Source: Promethearchaeota archaeon
Lineage (GTDB): Archaea > Asgardarchaeota > Lokiarchaeia > Sigynarchaeales > SOKP01
Assembly (NCBI GenBank): GCA_019894875.1
Contig: JAGXNR010000002.1
Location: 47,795 to 111,794, forward strand
Direction of reading: 5' to 3'
DNA: 64,000 nucleotides
Part shown: positions 16,870 to 25,333 of the stretch, piece after piece
Position numbering within the stretch: position 1 is the stretch's first letter
How the letters are laid out: each line of letters starts with the position of its first letter
Translations under genes and position numbers: made by a program
The notes under the pieces: model-generated
Database searches by the model: none
What the model was told of the DNA's origin: nothing
What the model saw: only the letters and a program-made list of their open reading frames with translations

Positions 16870-17337
16870 TTATAAAATTCGAGGTTCATTTGTTATTGTT
16901 TTAATAGGTCTTAAAACCACACAAACCCTTTCAACACTTTTCACATCTGCACGAGCGCGAAAAGATTCGATTAACGCATCTAATTCAATTATTTCTGGAA
17001 CGTTAACTTTAATTAAAACTCCACATTCTCCAGCGAGGAAATAAACCTCTTCACATTGAGGAAGAATCTGTGCTTCTCGTAATAATTCTTTTGTGTCTGC
17101 TTGAGTCTTAGGAATAAGAGTGAGGAATGCAATAATACATCTCTCATCTTCGCGACATATTCTTATAGTAAATTTCTCTATAACTCCTTCTTCTTCCTGA
17201 AGTTTGATTACACGTTTTCTCACGGTTGATTCAGATAATCCTACAATTGGATCTCCCGCAATTTCATGATATGGCCTTCTTGAATCCTCAAGAAGCATTT
17301 CAAGAATTCTTTTATCTTTTTCATCAAGGTTTTTCAT
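16870..17337 (-). CDS. Lrp/AsnC-family transcriptional regulator, last gene of the Hdr-Met operon
   Basis: 155 residues. An N-terminal winged helix (residues about 5-60: L-D-E-K-D-K-R-I-L-E-M-L-L-E-D-S-R-R, then L-S-E-S-T-V-R-K-R-V) is followed by a RAM/AsnC-type ligand-binding domain (V-Y-F-L-A-G-E-C-G-V-L-I-K-V-N-V-P). These regulators form dimers or octamers and bind palindromic sites, often responding to amino acids. It lies 74 bases behind metF on the same strand, so it may be co-transcribed and autoregulate the operon. A 23-base palindrome upstream of hdrA is a candidate site. Confidence 0.85.
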   Translation of the reverse strand: MKNLDEKDKRILEMLLEDSRRPYHEIAGDPIVGLSESTVRKRVIKLQEEEGVIEKFTIRICREDERCIIAFLTLIPKTQADTKELLREAQILPQCEEVYFLAGECGVLIKVNVPEIIELDALIESFRARADVKSVERVCVVLRPIKTITNEPRIL

Positions 17338-17410
17338 AATTCTCCCTCACTTTCATGTGGTAAAAAAATTTAAAAAAATTATTATACAAAAAAATTTTAT
17401 TATCTTTTAC

Positions 17411-18370
17411 TTATTTTACATATTCGGGATAATCTCCAAGTAAAGGTGCAAATAACCTTTCATATTCAACAGCCATGCAGTGAATTCCTGCAGCTTTAGT
17501 AGTTTTCTTTATTTCATCGATAAATGGTTTGAAGAATTCGATATTGATCTTGTCGAGTGCAACATATTTTCCTTGTTTGTTTCCCTTATTGTCTTTCTCT
17601 GCTTTCTTCAATGCTTTAAGAAGATCCTTTGGAACGGAGACACCTGGAATATAATTATCAAAATACCATGCGATTCCATGAGATTTTAAAGGAAATAGAC
17701 CTAAAAGAACTGGAACAGAATAGCGTTCAAGTTCTTTGAGAAAATTCTTTGCAACATCAATATCAAATGCGGTTTGAGTTTGAATGAAATCTACACCTTG
17801 GTCTACTTTTCTACCAACTTTCAAGATTTCAGGCTCGAGATAAGGTTCCAGAGCATTTGGGTTAGCTACGCAACCATAATTCATTTCAATCTTACCCCCA
17901 GAGATTTCCTCTCCCTCATAGTCTGTTCCTTCGTCAATCATCTTTTTAAGTAGTTCACAGAATTGTGTACTATCGATATCATAAGAAGGGCGTGCTCTTT
18001 TGTTATCTCCAAGTGCTGTATGATCACCTGTTAACACCAAGATATTTTTCAATCCTAACATAGCTCCACCTAATACATCACCAAAAAGTGCAACTCGATT
18101 ACGATCCCGTACAGCTACTTGCCAAACCGCTTCAATTTCTGCTTCTTTTTGAACAAAGTAGCTAGGCACCATGGAACACATATAAGCATCCCCTTGAGGA
18201 CCATCAGTAACATTAGCAGCCACAATTCTCTTGGTTTTTTTCATTTCTTTAGCAGAATGAATAATTTCTTCGAGGTTTAGGATTTTCTTTGGTTCAAGTT
18301 CACCAGTAAAAACAAAATGCCCCGCTTCAATTGCTTTACATAAATTACTATATGCTGGTCTTTTTGCCAT
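17411..18370 (-). CDS. metF: Methylenetetrahydrofolate reductase catalytic subunit
   Basis: 319 residues. MetF reduces 5,10-methylene- to 5,10-methyl-tetrahydrofolate with FAD in a TIM barrel. Visible are F-T-G-E-L-E-P-K near the start, A-A-N-V-T-D-G-P-Q-G, the cofactor-region L-V-L-T-G-D-H, and I-Q-T-Q-T-A-F-D. The sequence is of the long, metV-partnered Wood-Ljungdahl type rather than the short E. coli type. The ATG starts one base after the metV stop, and a GGAGGAG ribosome site lies inside the metV tail. Electron delivery would come from the Hdr subunits encoded just upstream rather than directly from NADH. Confidence 0.9.
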   Translation of the reverse strand: MAKRPAYSNLCKAIEAGHFVFTGELEPKKILNLEEIIHSAKEMKKTKRIVAANVTDGPQGDAYMCSMVPSYFVQKEAEIEAVWQVAVRDRNRVALFGDVLGGAMLGLKNILVLTGDHTALGDNKRARPSYDIDSTQFCELLKKMIDEGTDYEGEEISGGKIEMNYGCVANPNALEPYLEPEILKVGRKVDQGVDFIQTQTAFDIDVAKNFLKELERYSVPVLLGLFPLKSHGIAWYFDNYIPGVSVPKDLLKALKKAEKDNKGNKQGKYVALDKINIEFFKPFIDEIKKTTKAAGIHCMAVEYERLFAPLLGDYPEYVK

Positions 18371-18371
18371 T

Positions 18372-19067
18372 TTACTTCTTCTCCTCCTTTTCTTCTTTTA
18401 CATTAGTATAGTCTTTATATATTTGTAAGTACGCAGGGCTTGTAGATGATCTATAGTCTCTTGCAGGCCTATATATTTTAAAGAGATCTAATCTACCAAA
18501 TTCTTTTAATCTCATATAAATATCAATCCATGCACAAGGATGTACATATCCTCCGACTTCACATTTTCCATCAACTGTACCTCCGCAGGGCCCATTGTTT
18601 AAATGCTTAGCACATCCCGCGATTGGACATACACCTCCAGTTACACCTAAAAGACAGTTTCCGCAAGTCTCACAGTATTGAATAAAGTCATTTTCTCCAC
18701 TATTTTGAACTCCACCGAACATGCTATTTTGTGCTGGGAAAGTCAAAATTTTGTCCATGACTTTATTCATCATAACAACTCCAAGTCCACATGCTAAAGA
18801 TATAATAGCATCAAAATCTTCTACTACAGGTCTTATGGTAGTTGCAGCAATCCTATCATCACATTGCCTTAATATAGTCATAGCTTTCCATTTTAATTCT
18901 TTACCTTCTGTTCTAGCTTTTAGCTCTAAAAGTTGACCTAGAACCTTAGCTTCGTTTATGCTACGTGGTGGTTGACAACACCCATCGCATCCAGCTATGA
19001 GGATCTTATCGTAGTTTTTCACCATAGTCCATATTTCGTTTATATCTTTTTGTTCTGTAATTATCAT
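18372..19067 (-). CDS. metV: MetV: zinc/Fe-S partner subunit of MetF
   Basis: 231 residues, matching the MTHFR_C family found beside MetF in acetogens. The N-terminal half contains I-A-G-C-D-G-C-C-Q-P-P and L-R-Q-C-D-D-R. The C-terminal half is Cys-rich: C-E-T-C-G-N-C-L-L-G, G-V-C-P-I-A-G-C-A-K and G-P-C-G-G. These suggest one or two metal or Fe-S sites. In acetogens MetV binds MetF and is needed for its activity with an electron-transfer partner. The tail is a run of K and E, under which the metF ribosome site is encoded. About 80 bases separate it from hdrB. Confidence 0.88.
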   Translation of the reverse strand: MIITEQKDINEIWTMVKNYDKILIAGCDGCCQPPRSINEAKVLGQLLELKARTEGKELKWKAMTILRQCDDRIAATTIRPVVEDFDAIISLACGLGVVMMNKVMDKILTFPAQNSMFGGVQNSGENDFIQYCETCGNCLLGVTGGVCPIAGCAKHLNNGPCGGTVDGKCEVGGYVHPCAWIDIYMRLKEFGRLDLFKIYRPARDYRSSTSPAYLQIYKDYTNVKEEKEEKK

Positions 19068-19147
19068 ATTACCAAACTCTTTTTTTTCATATTTTTTTTA
19101 AGTTTAATTTTAAATTTTCTTTATTAGTATTTTAAAAAATTCGCAAA

Positions 19148-20035
19148 TTAGGTTGTTAATTTATCAATTAACTTATCAGGTTTTACACTTCTATTCTTCA
19201 GACTAAGATCTTGAAGATCAACTCCTAAAGCAACTGCCATAATTTCAGCTAAATATAGTACAGGAATATCTAAATTCTTTCCCGTCTTTCGAGAAATCAT
19301 TTTCTCCTTTCTATCGTATTGAGTTGTACAAGCAGGGCACACAGCAATTAAGGCATCAACCTCTACTTCAAGTTCACATAATTCCGTCATCTTATCTTCA
19401 ACTAACTTTTCCCCTATTTCTTCTTGTAATCGAGCGCAGAATCCGCAACATTCTAATTTATTTGCAAACTCTATTGTTTTTGCTCCGAGTGCTTCAAGAA
19501 TTTTATCAATTTTTTCAGGTTTTTCAGGGTGATCAAATTGCATAATTTTACTAGGTCTTACTAAATGACATCCATAATGAACAGCAAGAGTTAAATCATC
19601 TAGAGGTTTTACTGTTAAACTTTTGAGTTTCTCTAACCATTCCGGTTGACTAAACAGTTCTACGAAATGGTACACTTTAGTTTTTCCAGTGTAATGATAA
19701 TTAATTTTTTTCAGTATTCCATCGATTTTTTCTAAGTATTTTTCATCTTCTTTTAGTAGTACACTCACTGTTTTTAAAGTCTCATAACAACCCGAGCAGA
19801 TTGTGAGTATATCTAAGCCCATTTTTTCGGCTATAGCTAAGTTTCTTGCTCCTAAAGTAACCCAAGTATCAATATTTAATGATTGTAATGACACCGGTTC
19901 AGGGCAACAGCTAACACCCTTCATTTCTTTCAGTTTTACATCTAGGATACCTGCTACATCTCTAAAAGCTTTTTCTAAATGAGGCATCTTTAAAGGTATT
20001 GTACATCCTAAATATAACGCAAGTTCTTCCATCAT
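19148..20035 (-). CDS. hdrB: Heterodisulfide reductase subunit B-like protein
   Basis: 295 residues with two CCG domains: Y-L-G-C-T-I-P, S-C-C-P-E-P and I-C-S-G-C-Y-E-T in the first half, then H-Y-G-C-H-L-V-R-P, L-E-C-C-G-F-C-A-R and V-C-P-A-C-T-T-Q in the second. In HdrB each CCG domain binds a non-cubane [4Fe-4S] cluster that carries the disulfide chemistry. Here the partner is MetFV, so it may instead relay electrons to MetF. The ATG overlaps the hdrC stop (ATGA), with GGAGG 9 bases upstream. The full CCG set is present, so it could retain heterodisulfide reduction. Confidence 0.92.
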   Translation of the reverse strand: MMEELALYLGCTIPLKMPHLEKAFRDVAGILDVKLKEMKGVSCCPEPVSLQSLNIDTWVTLGARNLAIAEKMGLDILTICSGCYETLKTVSVLLKEDEKYLEKIDGILKKINYHYTGKTKVYHFVELFSQPEWLEKLKSLTVKPLDDLTLAVHYGCHLVRPSKIMQFDHPEKPEKIDKILEALGAKTIEFANKLECCGFCARLQEEIGEKLVEDKMTELCELEVEVDALIAVCPACTTQYDRKEKMISRKTGKNLDIPVLYLAEIMAVALGVDLQDLSLKNRSVKPDKLIDKLTT

Positions 20036-20565
20036 TTCTCATCCTCCTTTTTTTTTGCGAGATCTCCTAAGCCAGTCTCTTCTATTATAAATCTAATTTC
20101 ATCCAAATTAGGACCAATAATTTCTGGTAATCCCATTCTACTTCTCCTCCTATCAATATTGTCTTTTAATCCACCTGTAAATGGAATCACAAAACCATTG
20201 TTATAGATCGTTACTACAGTCCCAGAGTATTCTTTAGGAATCCTTCCTTCTTTTACTGACATATTTCGCAGAATAGCAAGGATAAATGAATAATCAACGT
20301 TTTTAGGGCATCTTTCAGTACATCTATGACATAATGAGCAGGTCCAGATTGCTTGACTTGAAAGTACTTCTTCTTTTAAGCCTAAAAGACAAGAAGCAAC
20401 GACTCTATGAGGTTGCATATCAACATATTCCGTTACAGTACATCCTGAGCTACAAACTCCACACTGAATACAGTTTAGAAGGGATTTTGCACCTACTTTA
20501 TCACTAATTTCATAACGAAATTGGTGATCTAAGTCATTAGCATTTTTCTTAATCATTTCGACCAT
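20032..20565 (-). CDS. hdrC: Heterodisulfide reductase subunit C-like ferredoxin
   Basis: 177 residues. Two [4Fe-4S] motifs: C-I-Q-C-G-V-C-S-S-G-C around residue 35 and C-S-L-C-H-R-C-T-E-R-C-P around residue 77. HdrC passes electrons between HdrA and HdrB in the cytosolic complex. The ATG lies two bases after the hdrA stop, with AAGGAGGGC upstream as the ribosome site. The gene ends in a 4-base overlap with hdrB, a sign of tight translational coupling. Confidence 0.92.
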   Translation of the reverse strand: MVEMIKKNANDLDHQFRYEISDKVGAKSLLNCIQCGVCSSGCTVTEYVDMQPHRVVASCLLGLKEEVLSSQAIWTCSLCHRCTERCPKNVDYSFILAILRNMSVKEGRIPKEYSGTVVTIYNNGFVIPFTGGLKDNIDRRRSRMGLPEIIGPNLDEIRFIIEETGLGDLAKKKEDEK

Positions 20566-20567
20566 TT

Positions 20568-23500
20568 TTATGTGCCCTCCTTAGCTTTTTGTTTTTTTTC
20601 AATTTTATCACCAGCTTTAGGTAGTGGTCCTAACTCTTTAATTTGATTTACAAATTCAGTGACAACTTGAGAAAATCGCTTTCCTTCTGATGCGGAAACC
20701 CACTCAAGACGATATCTATCGGGATTGATACCCACATTTTCAAGTATTTCACTAAGTTCATTATACCTTTGTAACATATCATGATTACCTTCTAAGTAGT
20801 GACAATCACCAATATGGCATCCCCCGATGAACACACCATCAGCACCTTCCAAGAACGCTTGTAATATAAAACTTTTTGGGATTCTACCAGTACACATGAC
20901 CCTTATAGGTCGAATATTAGTTGGGTATTGAAAACGGCTTACACCACACGTATCAGCTCCAGCATAGCTACACCAATTACATAGGAAAGCTACGATTCTG
21001 GGTCTTTCATCAACATATTCTCCGTTTACAGCTTCACGGATCATAGGGATAATTTGGTTATCTGCAAAATGACTCATCGTGATCGCTCCTGCTGGACAAG
21101 CTGCTGAACAATCTCCGCACCCTTTACATAGAAGTGGATTTGATTCAGAAACCAGTACATCACTATCAAAGTTAACTCCAATCGCTCCAAAATTACAAAC
21201 TTCTTCACATTTTTGGCATGCAATACATAAGGCAGGATCAACAATCGAGAAGAGGGGTTCATTTGTCGCTTCACCTGAAAGTAATGGAATTAATGCATGA
21301 GCTGCCGCACCACGACCTTGTGAAATTGAATCTGCAATTCCTTTAGGACCATGACAAGTACCTGCTAGATGTATACCATCAGTGGCAAAATCTACAGGCC
21401 TCAATTTAACATGGGCTTCAAGGAAGTAACCATTTTGATCACGAGCACATTTAATCATTTCACCCAATTTTTGAGTATCATGTGGTATTAAGGGTGTAGA
21501 TAAGACCACTTTATCAGCATTAATAGTTAAGTTTGTTTGAGTTAAGATATCTTTAACAACTACATTCAATGTGCCATTACTTGGATCAACGGTAGGATAT
21601 TCATTAAATCGTATATAATTTACGTTCTCACGCGCTTTCCAATAATAAAGTTCTTCATCAGTGCCCACACGTATGTCTCTATATAAGACATAAATAGTGG
21701 AATTTGGATATGTTTCTTTTACATATAATGCATGTCTAATGGACTCTGAACAGCATATCAGTGAGCAATAAGAAACTCCATTGCCTCCTTCTGGTTGCCT
21801 AGATCCCACACAATGGATAAAAACAAGAGTTTCTCCATCTTTTAGTTCGTTATTCCTAAGTTTTTCAGATAATTCGAGTTGGGTCATAACATTATCATTT
21901 TCACCGTAGTGATACCATCCTTCGGGTTTGTATTCATATGCTCCTGTGGCAGCTATAATCGTTCCAACATTTAATTTAGTATCTTTTCCTTCAATATTGT
22001 TTTTAACAGTTACTTTGAAATCACCAATAGAACCTTTTACTTCAGCAACTTCTGAATTTAAATAAACAGTAATATTTTTCTGTTCATTAAACTCATTCAA
22101 TTTTGCTTCTAAGAACTCTTTTGAATCTATTCTATCAAAATTAATTTTGTAAATTAGGTTCAGCTGTCCTCCCAGTTTATCATCTTTTTCTACTAAATGC
22201 ACTTTAAATCCTTTATTTGCAATTTCCATAGCTGCACTCATACCGGTGATTCCCCCGCCTACAACCATAGCTTCAGGAACGACATCTGCTTTAATTTTTA
22301 ATTCCGCTTTTTGAGCTGCTACACGAGCTGCACCCATCCTGATAAGATCTTTTGCCTTATCAGTTGCTCTAGGATTGTCATTCATATGTACCCATGAATC
22401 AAGTTCTCTAATGCTCACGAAATTAAACAAATATTCATTTAGTCCCGCTTCTCTAATAGTCTTTTGAAATAATGGTTCATGGGTTCGTGGTGTACATGCT
22501 GCAACTACAACCCTATTTAAGTCGAGTTCTTCAATTTTTTCTTTGATAATATCTTGAGTTAATTGTGAGCAACTATACTTATTTTCCATTGAAAACACTA
22601 CATTTGGAAGTGTTTTTGCATACTCTACTAGCGTTGGCACATCCATGTATCCCGCTATGTTAATACCGCATCGGCATATGAATACACCTATACGAGGATC
22701 ATCCTTGGGGTTTACTACTTTAAGGGGGGGAAGTTCGACTTTTTTCTCTTCGTCGCTTAGGGGGACAGCATGAGTTGCTGCTAGAGCAGCAGCTCCACCT
22801 GCTTTCGCTACTGAATTTGCTATATCATCGGGGGATTGACATGAACCAGTTATGTAAACACCATTTCTAGTGGAGCGTAAATCTTCTGTGGAGTCCATGG
22901 TTTTGAAAAATCCAAATTCATTTTGTTCAATTCCTAAGATCTGTGATAATTGTTTTGCATCTTTACGCGGAATAACTGCATTTGCAAGTACAACTAAGTC
23001 AAACTCACTAATTTCAACATCACCAGTATCAAGATTTGCGTGTTTAACATAAAGGTTATGGTTTTCTGGATTTTCACGGATATCTCCAGGGATTCCTCTG
23101 TAATAGGTAAGCCCATATTCATTTTTAGCTCTTTCAATAAATTCCTCCTGATTTTTCCCGATTACTCTACTATCATTAAAGAAAATAGTTACTTTTGTGT
23201 CAGGGGAATGTTCTCTAGTGACAACTCCTTCCTTAGTTTGGTACATACAGCAAAATTTTGAGCAATATGAACAAAGATCCATGTTTCTAGAACCCACACA
23301 ACTTATAAATCCTATATCATGGGTATGTTCCTTGTCTGAAGGTCTTAATAATTCTCCCTCAGTGGGACCAGATGCACTTAATAATCTTTCATACTGCATA
23401 GCAGTTATAACATTAGGGTATTCTCCGTAGTGATAACGATCGAGAACACTCGGATCTAATAAGTCAAATCCAGTAGCACATATGATTGAAGCAACGTTGT

Positions 23501-24053
23501 ATTCGACTATTTCGTCTTCAATGTCCCAATCAATAGCTCCTGCTTCACATTCTTTTTCACAGAGTTTGCAGGCATTTTTTGTTAAATATAAACATTTATC
23601 TGCATCAATGACGGCTTTTCGTGGCACAGCTTGAGGAAAAGGAATATAAACCGCTGTTCTTAACCCCATGTTCTCCTCAAATTCACTGGGTATTTTTTTC
23701 ATTGGGCATTTCTCACTACATGCTCCACACCCAGTACATTTATCCCAATCAACGTATCGAGTTTTTTTAAGCACCTTAACTTCAAAATTTCCTGCTTCAC
23801 CAGATACTTCTTTTACTTCAGAATAGGTAAGGAGCTCAACATTAGGATGTCTAGACACTTCAACCATCTTTGGGGCAAGAATACAGATACTACAATCTAA
23901 CGTAGGAAAAGTTTTATCTAATTGCGCCATTCTCCCCCCTACGGAGGATGTTTTTTCGACTAAAATTACACGATATCCCTGCTCTCCGAGAGTTAATGCT
24001 GCTTCGATTCCACTTATACCTGCTCCGATAATTAAAATATTGTTATTTATCAT
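20568..24053 (-). CDS. hdrA: Tandem HdrA-HdrA-MvhD fusion (electron-bifurcating flavoprotein)
   Basis: 1161 residues from ATG at 24053; a TTG 17 codons upstream is possible but lies in the palindrome and adds nothing conserved. The first module (1-450) has the FAD loop G-A-G-I-S-G-I-E-A-A-L near 10 and a cluster C106-T-G-C-G-A-C-S-E-K-C. A second, complete HdrA starts near 450 (F-I-C-R-C-G-I-N), with its FAD loop G-G-G-I-T-G-M near 597. Two [4Fe-4S] motifs follow (C-I-A-C-Q-K-C-E-E-V-C; C-K-G-C-G-D-C-S-A-A-C). The last 150 residues are MvhD/FlpD-like, with F-L-C-N-W-C-S-Y-A-G-A-D and M-C-T-G-R for a [2Fe-2S] cluster. HdrA is the flavin bifurcation site; MvhD is the usual docking point for hydrogenase or formate dehydrogenase. 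Confidence 0.93.
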   Translation of the reverse strand: MINNNILIIGAGISGIEAALTLGEQGYRVILVEKTSSVGGRMAQLDKTFPTLDCSICILAPKMVEVSRHPNVELLTYSEVKEVSGEAGNFEVKVLKKTRYVDWDKCTGCGACSEKCPMKKIPSEFEENMGLRTAVYIPFPQAVPRKAVIDADKCLYLTKNACKLCEKECEAGAIDWDIEDEIVEYNVASIICATGFDLLDPSVLDRYHYGEYPNVITAMQYERLLSASGPTEGELLRPSDKEHTHDIGFISCVGSRNMDLCSYCSKFCCMYQTKEGVVTREHSPDTKVTIFFNDSRVIGKNQEEFIERAKNEYGLTYYRGIPGDIRENPENHNLYVKHANLDTGDVEISEFDLVVLANAVIPRKDAKQLSQILGIEQNEFGFFKTMDSTEDLRSTRNGVYITGSCQSPDDIANSVAKAGGAAALAATHAVPLSDEEKKVELPPLKVVNPKDDPRIGVFICRCGINIAGYMDVPTLVEYAKTLPNVVFSMENKYSCSQLTQDIIKEKIEELDLNRVVVAACTPRTHEPLFQKTIREAGLNEYLFNFVSIRELDSWVHMNDNPRATDKAKDLIRMGAARVAAQKAELKIKADVVPEAMVVGGGITGMSAAMEIANKGFKVHLVEKDDKLGGQLNLIYKINFDRIDSKEFLEAKLNEFNEQKNITVYLNSEVAEVKGSIGDFKVTVKNNIEGKDTKLNVGTIIAATGAYEYKPEGWYHYGENDNVMTQLELSEKLRNNELKDGETLVFIHCVGSRQPEGGNGVSYCSLICCSESIRHALYVKETYPNSTIYVLYRDIRVGTDEELYYWKARENVNYIRFNEYPTVDPSNGTLNVVVKDILTQTNLTINADKVVLSTPLIPHDTQKLGEMIKCARDQNGYFLEAHVKLRPVDFATDGIHLAGTCHGPKGIADSISQGRGAAAHALIPLLSGEATNEPLFSIVDPALCIACQKCEEVCNFGAIGVNFDSDVLVSESNPLLCKGCGDCSAACPAGAITMSHFADNQIIPMIREAVNGEYVDERPRIVAFLCNWCSYAGADTCGVSRFQYPTNIRPIRVMCTGRIPKSFILQAFLEGADGVFIGGCHIGDCHYLEGNHDMLQRYNELSEILENVGINPDRYRLEWVSASEGKRFSQVVTEFVNQIKELGPLPKAGDKIEKKQKAKEGT

Positions 24054-24084
24054 GATTTCTTTTTTTCCATCAATTTTTTGTTTT

Positions 24085-24107
24085 AAATTGCGTAATAATT
24101 GCAATTT
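24085..24107. promoter_or_regulatory. Candidate Lrp-type operator upstream of hdrA
   Basis: AAATTGC (24085-24091), a 9-base spacer and GCAATTT (24101-24107) form a 23-base dyad with seven perfect base pairs per arm, centred 43 bases upstream of the hdrA ATG. The operon ends in an Lrp/AsnC regulator, whose family binds such dyads. This close to the start it would overlap the leader or promoter and suit repression. Confidence 0.45.
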
Positions 24108-24634
24108 GTTAAAAATATTCTATTAAATTTGAAAATTATTGTTGCATTTGATAATATATTTTTTAAAATTAACTTGATCAATTAATGATTATCTCCGACA
24201 GAATTCTATATAAATCTTTTTATTGAAGACTAATTTCAACAATTTCATCTCGATTTTTTACTGAAAATGTGCATTCTAGATCACAATACTAGATTGAAAT
24301 TAGCGATTTTGGTCAGCTAGCATCTTGTTAGTAAATGTCAATGTGAGTAATAAAACTGTCAAACTTAATATGATAATTGACTATTCTGTTAAGAATCATT
24401 AAAAGCTCAACAATTTGCATAAAAAGTTTCTACATAGCAATAATTCTAATTTTGAATTCTAAATATAAATCTAATTCATAAGATAAATTGATAAGAAATT
24501 GAAGATTTTAATATATTAAGTACCAACTAGTTATTATCGATGTAATAAAAAGTTATAATTATTATAATATCTGTATAATAAACCAAATTATAAAATATAA
24601 TATAAAAAATTAATTGAGATAAGTGCATTTTTAA
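24108..24634. other. Long AT-rich intergenic region with no gene seen
   Basis: Over 520 bases between hdrA (minus) and a small GTPase (plus), the longest gap in the window. Stop codons fill all frames and no tRNA-like pattern is present. A small dyad TCTAG (24275-24279) and CTAGA (24289-24293) is the only hairpin noticed. Near the right end TATAATATAAAAA (24596-24608) is a likely TATA box for the GTPase. The left end must hold the hdrA promoter. The rest could hold a small RNA, which I cannot show. Confidence 0.4.
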
Positions 24635-25333
24635 ATAATTGGTGATACTAACATTAAAATCGTCGTTTCAGGTCCTTTGCAGTCAGGAAAGTCGAGTTAC
24701 ATAAAATATTTAGATAAGAATGCTTTAAATGTCGAAGCGAAGGGTAAAGACGAGAAATATTATACAGTGGGGATGGATTTAGGTTCTGTAAAACTGAATG
24801 GATTTGATTGTTTTCTATTTGGAACACCAGGACTCCTTAGGTTCTCGATAATGAGAAATATTGTAACAAGTGGGGGCGACGGGATTATTTTTATCTTTGA
24901 TTCTGTCCATCCTGAAAAGGATGATAGTGCAATTGTTATTTTAAACTCTGTAAGGAAATTATTACCTACAAACGTTCCTGTTGTTTTCTTAGCAAATAAG
25001 CAGGATGTTGAGGGTGCTCGCCCTCCAGAAATAATTCGTCAGCAAAACTACCTACCTGAAAACAGTAAAATTTTTCCAACTAGTACAACAACTGGACTGA
25101 ACATTAGAGAATCAATAACCCATTTGGTAAACATTATTTATGAGGATTATTCATCACTTATACAAGTACTTAAAACTTATGAAACTGATATAAAAGGACT
25201 TGGAGAAGAATTAAAAAAAGATCCTACCGAATTGAGAGATTTATTGAATAATCTTGAAATAAAGAGATTTATTGAGGTAGACAGAGTAAATAAAATTTAT
25301 AAAGTGCGATCAGGATTAAAGTTTTTGGTTTAA
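24635..25333 (+). CDS. MglA-type small GTPase with non-canonical start codon
   Basis: About 232 residues. The P-loop G-P-L-Q-S-G-K-S-S begins at 24671, upstream of the first ATG or TTG-type start (TTG at 24677, which would cut the motif). An in-frame TAA at 24632-24634 limits the start to 24635 (ATA) or 24638 (ATT), or rarer codons behind them; the resulting N-terminus G-D-T-N-I-K-I-V-V-S-G-P fits the family. The TATA box at 24596-24608 would start transcription near 24630. G3 is T-P-G-L (MglA type), G4 is N-K-Q-D and G5 is T-S-T-T. The C-terminal 50 residues, with R-D-L-L-N-N-L-E-I-K-R-F-I-E-V-D, look like a small winged helix. The stop overlaps the PEPCK stop. Confidence 0.7.
   Translation: MIGDTNIKIVVSGPLQSGKSSYIKYLDKNALNVEAKGKDEKYYTVGMDLGSVKLNGFDCFLFGTPGLLRFSIMRNIVTSGGDGIIFIFDSVHPEKDDSAIVILNSVRKLLPTNVPVVFLANKQDVEGARPPEIIRQQNYLPENSKIFPTSTTTGLNIRESITHLVNIIYEDYSSLIQVLKTYETDIKGLGEELKKDPTELRDLLNNLEIKRFIEVDRVNKIYKVRSGLKFLV

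Noticed and set aside
24054..24104. TTG start 17 codons upstream for hdrA
   Set aside because: The added residues are not conserved-looking and the site lies in the candidate operator; the ATG at 24053 begins right at the FAD-binding strand.
24108..24634. tRNA or small RNA in the longest gap
   Set aside because: No T-loop-like GTTC pattern or long stem was found; only a 5-bp dyad, so no RNA is claimed.
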